64,000 bases of DNA, taken from the NCBI GenBank assembly GCA_038230415.1, contig JBBRNH010000004.1, forward strand, positions 1 through 64,000, given 5' to 3'. Source of the DNA: JBBRNH01 sp038230415. GTDB taxonomy: Bacteria > Bacteroidota > Bacteroidia > Cytophagales > Spirosomataceae. The notes below the pieces were generated by a model. That model saw only the letters and a program-made list of their open reading frames with translations, was not told where the DNA came from and did no database searches. Each line of letters opens with the position of its first letter. Positions within the stretch are counted from its first letter, which is position 1. Below are positions 17,771 to 24,852 of the stretch, piece by piece. A program made the position numbers and the translations under genes.

Positions 17771-18627
17771 ACCGCGAGGTAAAGCCAAAGGTGTGAAAAA
17801 TCGGCCCGGCGCAGGGCTTCCTGCCGGATAAACACGTGCAGTTCCTGACAATCGCCCCATTGCATACCAAAGTCATCACCGCCCGGCAGCTTGAGCAAAA
17901 CCACCCAGTTGGTATCCGGCACGGCACGTCTCGGATCGTCAAACTGCGGGAAACGACCGTAACCACCCACCGTGTTGCACCGGCCTGGTTCGGTCAGTTG
18001 CCGGTAGCGGTTGTATGGGCTGCGCCCGGCCAGGTCGTTGTGTTGCCGGTGGTCTCGCATGGTGTTGCCGGGCTGGGTGTAGGGCAGGGGTTGGTTCAGG
18101 GCTGACTCGGCTCCGAACTGCCGCTCAAAGGCATAATCGGTGGGGTCGGCAGGGGCAAAAACCAGTTCAAACGCCAGCGGCCCCGGTTTGGTCAGCCGGT
18201 AAAGCGGTTCGGGGGCCGTACCGGCGTATTGTTCAGCCGCAAAAATAGCGTTGATGGCATCCTCACTCATCAGCAAATCAGGATCGGTGCTGACCGACTC
18301 GATAAACCGCCCGACAACGGCTGACGGATAGTGGATAAACAACTGAAGCAATCCGTGCCGGGGAAAGTCGGGCAGGGGCGGCATTTCGGCAAAATTAAGC
18401 TGAATCAGAAACGAGTACATCTGGCCCCGGTCGTTGCGGGGATAAGCCTCGTCAGCCGCCCAGTAGGGCAATCCACCCAACCGGCTTGCCCAGGGCGTTT
18501 GAGCATTAACAGCTTGACTGTCAGCGCGAAAAAGACGTAGGCACGAACGCATACTGCCCCGGATCGCATCGGCATACAGAGCCAGTTCGGGCGGTATTAT
18601 CATGGGAAGTGGAGCGGTATCGGTCAT
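17767..18627 (-). CDS. YwqG-like DUF1963 protein
   Basis: Cytosolic 286-aa protein of the YwqG/DUF1963 family, whose function is unknown. Family features: SRLGGLPYWAADEAYPRN in the first third, FLIQLNFAEMPPLPDFP, and a C-terminal FGMQWGDCQELHVFI followed by Asp/Phe-rich residues. It lies between kdpD and the 142-aa gene with a 4-base overlap downstream and a 2-base gap upstream, an unusual neighbour for potassium genes. Confidence 0.85.
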   Translation of the reverse strand: MTDTAPLPMIIPPELALYADAIRGSMRSCLRLFRADSQAVNAQTPWASRLGGLPYWAADEAYPRNDRGQMYSFLIQLNFAEMPPLPDFPRHGLLQLFIHYPSAVVGRFIESVSTDPDLLMSEDAINAIFAAEQYAGTAPEPLYRLTKPGPLAFELVFAPADPTDYAFERQFGAESALNQPLPYTQPGNTMRDHRQHNDLAGRSPYNRYRQLTEPGRCNTVGGYGRFPQFDDPRRAVPDTNWVVLLKLPGGDDFGMQWGDCQELHVFIRQEALRRADFSHLWLYLAV

Positions 18628-18629
18628 GG

Positions 18630-19754
18630 CTACGACAAAATTACCAGGTCAATGTTTGATTCCGACAATCGGTTCAGCAGCTTGTTGAATCCGGTAGTGC
18701 GCCAGATTACCTGCGCCAATGTAAAGTGCGGTTTCCCGATGCAGACCGTTGTAATGTGGCGGTCGGTGGCGGTTTGCATGATCGCATCCACAACACTACC
18801 ACTCTTTACCTGAATTAATTCTGCGCCGAGTTCAGTGGCTAATTTAAAGTTATTCAGCAGGTGCCGCTGCACATCCAATTTAATGCGGTCGGGATGTTCG
18901 GCGGGAGTTTGCACATACAACACAAACCAGCGGGAGTTGTAATAACTGGCGAGCCGGGCCGTTTTGCGAATCACGCGCCGGGCCACCTCCTGATTGCTGC
19001 TGATGCTCGCCATAAACCGTTCCGAGCGCGACTGTGCCGTTCTGACAACGGTGTTTTCTATTTTCCGTTCTACCGCCGTTGCTACTTCGCGCAGGGCTAA
19101 CTCGCGCAGTTGCAGGATTTTATCGGGCTGAAAAAAGTTAGCCAGCGCGGTTTGTACTTTAGCGGGATCATAAATTTTGCCATCGCGCAATCGCTGGATA
19201 AGCTCATCGGCGGTGAGGTCAATGTTCACCACTTCGTCGGCCAATTGCAGCACCCGGTCTGGTACACGCTCCGTAATATCAATGCCCGTAATGGCCCGCA
19301 CCTCGTCGTAGAGGCTTTCGATGTGCTGGATATTAACGGCACTGATAACGTTGATGCCCGCGTCGAGAATTTCCAGCACATCCTGCCAGCGTTTTTCATT
19401 TTTCGAGCCGGGAATATTGGTGTGGGCCAGTTCGTCAACAATCACTAATTCGGGATGGCCGTTAATCACGGTCTGCACGTCCATCTCGTCTAACTCGCGG
19501 CCTTTGTAAAACAGTTTCCGGCGCGAAATTTCGGGCAGGCCAGCCAGCAGTGCGTGGGTTTCGGTCCGGTTGTGGGTTTCGATAAACCCAATTTTTACGT
19601 CAATACCGGATTTTAACAGGGCCTGGGCTTCCTGCAACATCCGGTATGACTTGCCCACGCCCGCACTCATGCCAATATAAATCTTGAACTTACCCCGGCG
19701 CGACTCACGGAGTAAGTTCAGGAAGCGGTCGGCGTTTTGGTCGTTGGGATTCAT
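18630..19754 (-). CDS. kdpD: KdpD sensor, N-terminal portion only (no kinase)
   Basis: 374-aa protein with the KdpD domain (about 15-230), including Walker A GMSAGVGKS and IVDELAHTN, followed by a universal-stress-protein domain (about 245-372). There are no membrane helices and no histidine-kinase domain, whereas E. coli KdpD has about 894 residues. This truncated form is normal in Bacteroidota, where a separate kinase gene follows; here that is the gene at 15567-17345. It probably senses potassium or turgor-related ligands and tunes the kinase. A CACAGAG-family repeat separates it from kdpC. Confidence 0.92.
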   Translation of the reverse strand: MNPNDQNADRFLNLLRESRRGKFKIYIGMSAGVGKSYRMLQEAQALLKSGIDVKIGFIETHNRTETHALLAGLPEISRRKLFYKGRELDEMDVQTVINGHPELVIVDELAHTNIPGSKNEKRWQDVLEILDAGINVISAVNIQHIESLYDEVRAITGIDITERVPDRVLQLADEVVNIDLTADELIQRLRDGKIYDPAKVQTALANFFQPDKILQLRELALREVATAVERKIENTVVRTAQSRSERFMASISSNQEVARRVIRKTARLASYYNSRWFVLYVQTPAEHPDRIKLDVQRHLLNNFKLATELGAELIQVKSGSVVDAIMQTATDRHITTVCIGKPHFTLAQVIWRTTGFNKLLNRLSESNIDLVILS

Positions 19755-19756
19755 GA

Positions 19757-19858
19757 TTTTTTAAACACAGAGGCACGGAGATTTCACAGAGGTCACAAAA
19801 GACGCTTAGTTGACTCAGTGATCTTCGTGAAACCTCTGTGCCTCTGTGTTTAAAAAAC
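19757..19858. repeat. Inverted repeat of the CACAGAG family between kdpC and kdpD
   Basis: Arms 19757-19796 and 19819-19858 (40 nt each, about five mismatches) begin TTTTTTAAACACAGAGGCAC and continue through TTTCAC. It belongs to the same family as 10171-10280. It fills the gap from 5 bases after the kdpC stop to 2 bases before the kdpD start. Confidence 0.88.
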
Positions 19859-19863
19859 CTTTG

Positions 19864-20442
19864 TTACTTCAATTCGTCCAACGCCACATTCAATTTCAGG
19901 ACATTTACTTTTGCCGGGCCGAACAACCCCAGCAACGAGCCTTCGGTATGATTATCAATGAGTTGATTCAGTTTTTCAACCGCTATCCCCCGAACCTTCG
20001 CAATACGGGCCACCTGGATTTTAGCCCCGGCAGGCGACAGGTCAGGGTCAAGCCCGGAACCCGAAGCCGTGACCAACTCAGCCGGAATATCGGCCTTGCT
20101 CACTCCCGGATTATGCACCAGAAAGGTATCAATCCGGGCCTGAACCGTTTGCAGATACTCCGGGTTAGACGGCCCTTTGTTTGACCCGCCCGACCCGGCT
20201 GCGTTGTAGCCCACCGCCGAGGGCCGCGAGTTAAAATAGCGGTCTTCGGTAAAATTCTGCCCAACTAAGGCATACCCAACGACCCTCCGGGATGCCGGAC
20301 CACTTTTTGCCGAGACCGTAACACCGTTTCCCCCACCGGGCGCGAGTTTGGCAATACCTGCCACCAGCAGCGGATAAATAACCGAGAGCAAAACCAGCAA
20401 GGCAAGCGTCAGACGCAGGGCTGGGAAGATATGATTTTTCAT
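19864..20442 (-). CDS. kdpC: Potassium-transporting ATPase subunit C
   Basis: KdpC (192 aa), single-pass membrane subunit of the high-affinity KdpFABC potassium pump, thought to stabilise the complex and help bind ATP. ATG at 20442 is chosen because it gives MKNHIFPALRLTLALLVLL, the usual short N-terminus plus TM helix; the longer frame from 20484 is pyrimidine-run sequence of the gap. Typical motifs: GQNFTEDRYFNSRPSAVGYN, NPEYLQTVQARID, and DIPAELVTASGSGLDPDLSP. Confidence 0.95.
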   Translation of the reverse strand: MKNHIFPALRLTLALLVLLSVIYPLLVAGIAKLAPGGGNGVTVSAKSGPASRRVVGYALVGQNFTEDRYFNSRPSAVGYNAAGSGGSNKGPSNPEYLQTVQARIDTFLVHNPGVSKADIPAELVTASGSGLDPDLSPAGAKIQVARIAKVRGIAVEKLNQLIDNHTEGSLLGLFGPAKVNVLKLNVALDELK

Positions 20443-20448
20443 TTTTTG

Positions 20449-20520
20449 AGACAAAAGATAAAAAAGAAGAAAGAAAAAAGACATTCAGATAGCGGTTTTG
20501 GGCCTTTCCTCCTTTTGTCT
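20449..20520. repeat. Purine/pyrimidine-rich inverted repeat in the kdpB-kdpC gap
   Basis: AGACAAAAGA (20449-20458) pairs with CCTTTTGTCT (20511-20520) with one mismatch, and the sequence between consists of AAGAAAG-type and CTTTC-type runs. It occupies almost the whole 89-base gap between kdpB and kdpC. Confidence 0.45.
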
Positions 20521-20531
20521 TTCTTGTTTTT

Positions 20532-22601
20532 TTATACGAACAAGCCTACTACTAAATCAAGCAATTTAATCCCGATGAACGGGGCCACGAGACCACCGAA
20601 GCCATAGACAAACAGGTTCCGGCGCAGCAACGCCGATGCCCCAATCGGTTTGTATTCTACGCCACGCAGGGCCAGCGGAATGAGCATCGGAATGATGATC
20701 GCGTTGAAAATTACCGCCGACAAAATCGCCGATTCGGGGCTATGGAGCTGCATCAGGTTCATGCGTTGCAGGGCCGGAATACTCGCCACGAACAATGCCG
20801 GTACAATCGCAAAATATTTGGCAACGTCGTTGGCAATGCTGAACGTGGTGAGCGTTCCCCGCGTGATGAGCAACTGTTTCCCAATCTCAACCACCTCGAT
20901 CAGTTTGGTCGGGTCGTTGTCGAGGTCCACCATGTTGCCCGCTTCTTTGGCCGCCTGTGTGCCGGAGTTCATCGCCACGCCTACATCGGCCTGGGCGAGA
21001 GCGGGCGCGTCGTTGGTGCCGTCGCCCATCATTGCCACTAATTTACCCGCCTGCTGCTCGTTGCGGATATACTGCATTTTGTCTTCAGGTTTGGCTTCGG
21101 CGATGTAATCATCAACGCCCGCTTTTTCGGCGATAAACTTGGCAGTCAACGGGTTATCGCCCGTTACCATCACCGTTTTAACGCCCATTTTCCGCAGCCG
21201 GTCAAAGCGTTCGGCAATGCCGGGCTTGATAATATCCTGCAACTCAACCACGCCCATCACCCGGTCATTTTCGAGAACCACCAACGGCGTACCACCGTTG
21301 CCGGCAATTTTCTTGGCCTGTTCTTCGGTTTCGGGCGGAAATATACCCCCCGCTTTTGTCACCATGTTCCGAATCGAGTCGGTGGCTCCTTTGCGAATCC
21401 GGGTCATGCCATCGGCGCGGCCACCCGTCGGCATATCAATGCCTGATGAGCGGGTTTCGGCAGTGAACTTAATCAGCGTGGCCCCGGCAGTGCTGAGGTT
21501 GCGTGTTACGTCCAGCCCGGCCAGTTCTACGATAGACTTGCCTTCGGGTGTTTCGTCGGCCAATGAACTCAGGGCCGAGGCCCGAATCATGTCGGCCTGG
21601 CTCACACCCGGCGCGGCATAAAAGTTGGTGGCTTTCCGGTTGCCAATGGTGATGGTTCCGGTTTTGTCTAACAGCAGCACGTCAATATCGCCTGCCGTTT
21701 CAACCGCCCGGCCCGATTTGGCAATCACGTTGGCCCGCAAGGCCCGGTCCATCCCGGCAATACCAATGGCCGACAGTAGCCCGCCGATGGTGGTCGGAAT
21801 GAGACAGACGAACAGCGAAATCAGGGCCGCAATCGTAATCGGCGTGTTGGCATACACGGCGAAGGGTTGCAGCGTGACGCAGACAATCACGAAAATCAGC
21901 GTGAAACCGGCCAGCAGAATCGTCAGTGCAATTTCGTTGGGCGTTTTTTGCCGCGAAGCTCCCTCGACCAACGCGATCATCTTATCCAAGAATGATTCGC
22001 CGGGCTGGGTGGTCACGATTACCTTAATCTGGTCAGATAAGACCTTTGTGCCGCCCGTGACGGATGATTTATCACCACCGGCTTCGCGAATCACCGGGGC
22101 CGATTCGCCCGTAATAGCCGACTCGTCAATGGTTGCCAGCCCTTCGATGATTTCGCCATCGGAGGGGATAATGTCGCCCGTTTCGCAGAGGAACACATCG
22201 CCTTTTTTGAGTTGCGCCGACGAAATTATGTCAATCCGGTCGCTTGCCCCTAATCCCTGACCACTTACCACTTTTTTTGCGGGCGTTTCCTGCCGGGTTT
22301 TTCGGAGCGATTCGGCCTGGGCCTTGCCCCGCGCTTCGGCAATGGCCTCGGCGAAGTTGGCGAACAGGATTGTCAGCAACAGCACCGCCGTAATGATGAT
22401 GTTATAGCCGAGGCTGCCCTGGGTTTTGTCGCCCGACAGGGCGATATAGACCGTGACGAACAGCATGATTGCCGTGCCGATTTCGACGGTGAACATCACC
22501 GGATTTTTAATAAGCTGCGCCGGGTTGAGCTTGATAAACGACGCTTTTATAGCGGAGCCGACCAGTTCGCCCTGAAACAGCGACGATTGTTGTTTTGCCA
22601 T
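20532..22601 (-). CDS. kdpB: Potassium-transporting ATPase subunit B
   Basis: Catalytic P-type ATPase subunit of KdpFABC (689 aa, close to the 682 of E. coli). The start is ATG at 22601 (MAKQQSSLFQ), 10 bases after the kdpA stop; the longer frame to 22802 runs back into kdpA in another frame. Phosphorylation motif DKTGTIT, actuator motif AITGESAPV, hinge VMTGDNPLTAKFIA and MMGDGTNDAPALAQADVGVA are intact. Confidence 0.97.
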   Translation of the reverse strand: MAKQQSSLFQGELVGSAIKASFIKLNPAQLIKNPVMFTVEIGTAIMLFVTVYIALSGDKTQGSLGYNIIITAVLLLTILFANFAEAIAEARGKAQAESLRKTRQETPAKKVVSGQGLGASDRIDIISSAQLKKGDVFLCETGDIIPSDGEIIEGLATIDESAITGESAPVIREAGGDKSSVTGGTKVLSDQIKVIVTTQPGESFLDKMIALVEGASRQKTPNEIALTILLAGFTLIFVIVCVTLQPFAVYANTPITIAALISLFVCLIPTTIGGLLSAIGIAGMDRALRANVIAKSGRAVETAGDIDVLLLDKTGTITIGNRKATNFYAAPGVSQADMIRASALSSLADETPEGKSIVELAGLDVTRNLSTAGATLIKFTAETRSSGIDMPTGGRADGMTRIRKGATDSIRNMVTKAGGIFPPETEEQAKKIAGNGGTPLVVLENDRVMGVVELQDIIKPGIAERFDRLRKMGVKTVMVTGDNPLTAKFIAEKAGVDDYIAEAKPEDKMQYIRNEQQAGKLVAMMGDGTNDAPALAQADVGVAMNSGTQAAKEAGNMVDLDNDPTKLIEVVEIGKQLLITRGTLTTFSIANDVAKYFAIVPALFVASIPALQRMNLMQLHSPESAILSAVIFNAIIIPMLIPLALRGVEYKPIGASALLRRNLFVYGFGGLVAPFIGIKLLDLVVGLFV

Positions 22602-22611
22602 GATAGTAAGG

Positions 22612-24387
22612 TCAATGGAGTGAGAAAAACTCGGCCAGCGGCCCCAGCGCGAGAGCCGGGAAGAACGACAGAGCCGCCAGAATAACGATGACCGCAAACG
22701 TGACCAAGCCAAACGTACCGGTATCGGTCGGCAGCGTCCCGGCACTTTCGGGAACGTATTTCTTGTTTGCCAGCGCACCGGCAATCGCCAGCGGCCCCAC
22801 AATGGGCAGGTAGCGGCCCAGAATCAGCACTAATCCGGTCGTGAAATTCCAGAAGAAATTATTGTCGCCGAGTCCCTCAAAACCCGACCCATTGTTGGCC
22901 GATGCCGAGGTGTACTCGTACAGCATCTCCGAGAAACCATGAAAATCAGCGTTGTTGAGCCAATTGCCGGGCTTCACCGTCCAGTCGGACGCAACCCCGG
23001 CAGCATCGGGCGAGGTTGCGAAAATGTATGAGGCAAGGGCCGTACCCGTCAGAATCAGAAACGGGTGCAGAATGGCAATCAGCGACGCGATTTTCATCTC
23101 GCGGGCTTCGATTTTTCGACCCAGAAACTCCGGTGTGCGGCCCACCATCAGCCCGGCAATAAACACGGCCACGATCAGAAAAATAAAGTAGTTCAGCAGC
23201 CCCACGCCAACCCCGCCGTAGAAGGCGTTGATCATCATGTCGAGCATCTGCATCACACCCGACAGCGGGGTCATCGAATCGTGCATGGCATTGACCGAGC
23301 CGTTTGAGGTGGCCGTTGAGGTGATGCCCCAATAGGCCGAAGCCGCCGAACCAAACCGAATTTCTTTGCCCTCCATGCTGCCTGCTATCTGGCTAATGCC
23401 CATGTTGGAGATGGCCGGGTTGCCTTTAATTTCGGCCAGCAGCGACGGAATGAGCATACAGAAAAACCCGGCCGTCATCACCAGGAAGATGGAATTAGCC
23501 AGCTTTTTGCGGTTCAGGTAAAACCCCAGTGCAAACACCAACGCAATGGGAATCAGGATGATACTGATGTCTTCAACGATGTTGGTGAGGTAATTCGGGT
23601 TCTCGAACGGGTGGGCTGAGTTGATGCCAAAATAGCCGCCCCCGTTGGTGCCGAGTTGCTTGATGGCGATCATCCCGGCGGCTGGCCCGCGCGAAACACC
23701 CACCGTGTCGCCCTGCATCGTGATAACACTGTCTTTACCGGCGTAACTGGCCGGTGTGCCGTTAAAGACCAGAATAATCGCCACAATCAGCGACAGGGGC
23801 AGCAGAATCCGGGTGATGCTTTTGACGAAATACTCATAAAAATTACCCAGCATCCGCTCCGTTTTCTCTCCTTTCTGATGATCTGCCGATGCGGGTAGAG
23901 CCAGCGCGTTGAACAGCACGGCAAGGGTAGCCATACCCGTTGCTGCCGACACAAACTGGAAAAACATGACCACCGCCGTTTGGGTCAGGTAGGTCAGTCC
24001 CGACTCGCCGGAGTAGTGTTGCAGGTCGCAGTTGACAATGAAACTAATGACCGTGTTAAAGGCCAGGTCGGGAGTCATTGACGCATTACCGTCGGGGTTG
24101 AGCGGCAAACTGCCCTGAAACAGCAGCATCACAAAGCCATACACAAACCAGACTGCGTTAATCGTCAGCAGGGCCGTCAGATGCTCTTTCCAGTTCATCT
24201 GGCGTTTGTCATCAATACCGCCCAGCCGGTAGAGCAATCGTTCCAACGGAGCCATAAAGTCAAAACCCGGGCCGCCGTTGCGGTTTGGCTTGTTGGCGTA
24301 AACATTGGCAATGAGCTTGCCGAGGGGCAGGGCCAGTAGTATGGTCAGGCCATACATGAGGGCTATGCCGAGAATTTCGTTTGCCAT
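22612..24387 (-). CDS. kdpA: Potassium-transporting ATPase subunit A
   Basis: Potassium-selective channel-like subunit of KdpFABC (591 aa), a membrane protein of the SKT family with four pore-loop repeats. Visible filter-like segments include TNGGGYFGINSAHPFENP, and NNGSGFEGLGDNNFFWN near the C-terminus. It is somewhat longer than E. coli KdpA (557). It follows kdpF by 3 bases. Confidence 0.96.
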   Translation of the reverse strand: MANEILGIALMYGLTILLALPLGKLIANVYANKPNRNGGPGFDFMAPLERLLYRLGGIDDKRQMNWKEHLTALLTINAVWFVYGFVMLLFQGSLPLNPDGNASMTPDLAFNTVISFIVNCDLQHYSGESGLTYLTQTAVVMFFQFVSAATGMATLAVLFNALALPASADHQKGEKTERMLGNFYEYFVKSITRILLPLSLIVAIILVFNGTPASYAGKDSVITMQGDTVGVSRGPAAGMIAIKQLGTNGGGYFGINSAHPFENPNYLTNIVEDISIILIPIALVFALGFYLNRKKLANSIFLVMTAGFFCMLIPSLLAEIKGNPAISNMGISQIAGSMEGKEIRFGSAASAYWGITSTATSNGSVNAMHDSMTPLSGVMQMLDMMINAFYGGVGVGLLNYFIFLIVAVFIAGLMVGRTPEFLGRKIEAREMKIASLIAILHPFLILTGTALASYIFATSPDAAGVASDWTVKPGNWLNNADFHGFSEMLYEYTSASANNGSGFEGLGDNNFFWNFTTGLVLILGRYLPIVGPLAIAGALANKKYVPESAGTLPTDTGTFGLVTFAVIVILAALSFFPALALGPLAEFFSLH

Positions 24388-24390
24388 TGG

Positions 24391-24471
24391 TTAGAATTTT
24401 TCGGGCTTGATCAGCACATACAGCATGTAGGCGAAGACCAGCAGGGAGACGACGAACAGGATTGTGATCAT
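24391..24471 (-). CDS. kdpF: KdpF, small stabilising subunit
   Basis: 26-aa single-helix membrane peptide starting MITILFVVSLLVFAYMLY and ending KPEKF, read directly from the sequence between kdpA and the repeat upstream. Size, hydrophobic profile and position immediately before kdpA match KdpF, which stabilises the KdpABC complex. The ORF is too short for standard gene callers. Confidence 0.85.
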   Translation of the reverse strand: MITILFVVSLLVFAYMLYVLIKPEKF

Positions 24472-24487
24472 AATGTGTCGGATTTCT

Positions 24488-24586
24488 GAACCGCTGATTA
24501 CGTTGATTATTTTGATTGCACTGATTCTGATAATTGATGGGAATCTGCGAAATCATATTTTGTAAATCAGCGAAATCAGTGGTTTC
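24488..24586. repeat. Inverted repeat (ATCAG family) between the 28-aa ORF and kdpF
   Basis: Arm 24488-24508, GAACCGCTGATTACGTTGAT, is nearly complementary to 24565-24586, with ATTTTGATT/AATCA units repeated between. The right arm runs into the stop codon of the 28-aa ORF (24585-24587). It fills most of the gap to kdpF. Confidence 0.7.
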
Positions 24587-24671
24587 AGATGTGTTCAAAC
24601 CATTCGATGGCTTTGTAGAAAAGAGCGAAGCAGGCGAGCGCCGTGAGCAGCAAAAACAGGGACGTGAGCAT
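24585..24671 (-). CDS. 28-aa membrane microprotein heading the kdp operon
   Basis: An ORF of 28 residues, MLTSLFLLLTALACFALFYK followed by a charged tail AIEWFEHI. One predicted TM helix with a Lys, Glu and Trp at its cytoplasmic or interfacial end. It is the first ORF after the terminator of kup and lies in the kdp direction, with a repeat between it and kdpF. It is unlike KdpF in sequence and also not KdpG as I know it. A second small Kdp subunit or a leader peptide are the two likely roles. Confidence is limited by its size. Confidence 0.6.
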   Translation of the reverse strand: MLTSLFLLLTALACFALFYKAIEWFEHI

Positions 24672-24709
24672 TCGGTTTGACTTGTTTATGTTGGTTGTCT
24701 GACTCAATA

Positions 24710-24729
24710 TGCCAAAAAGCGTTCCCAAC
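24710..24729 (-). promoter_or_regulatory. Weak sigma-54-like element upstream of the kdp operon
   Basis: Read on the minus strand, TGGGAACGCTTTTTGGC has GG and a TTGG separated by the 10 bases expected between -24 and -12 elements (consensus TGGCAC-N5-TTGC), but GC is replaced by GG. It is about 40 bases upstream of the 28-aa ORF. Attractive because the cluster encodes an NtrC-type activator; the mismatch is in a critical base. Confidence 0.25.
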
Positions 24730-24787
24730 CGTGTTTATGCAGGTTTATTATCTGCTGTGCATTGACAATCAGTTAATTACGGAAAAT

Positions 24788-24818
24788 GAAAAAGCCGACT
24801 CGCGGAGTCGGCTTTTTC
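24788..24818. terminator. Strong hairpin terminator after kup
   Basis: AAAAAGCCGACTC (24789-24801) and GAGTCGGCTTTTT (24805-24817) are perfectly complementary around a GCG loop, with A/T runs on both sides, so it can work in both directions. It ends kup transcription 35 bases past its stop and isolates the kdp operon. Confidence 0.9.
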
Positions 24819-24852
24819 ATTTTGGCAGGGTTGGTTTTCCAGAATGGGAAAA

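Noticed and set aside
22602..22802. N-terminal extension of KdpB
   Set aside because: Arg/Trp-rich shadow of kdpA; ATG 22601 matches the family start.
24260..24598. 112-aa ORF across kdpF and the repeat
   Set aside because: Overlaps kdpA, kdpF and an inverted repeat in another frame, Asn/Gln/Arg-rich and unlike any protein; kdpF is better supported.
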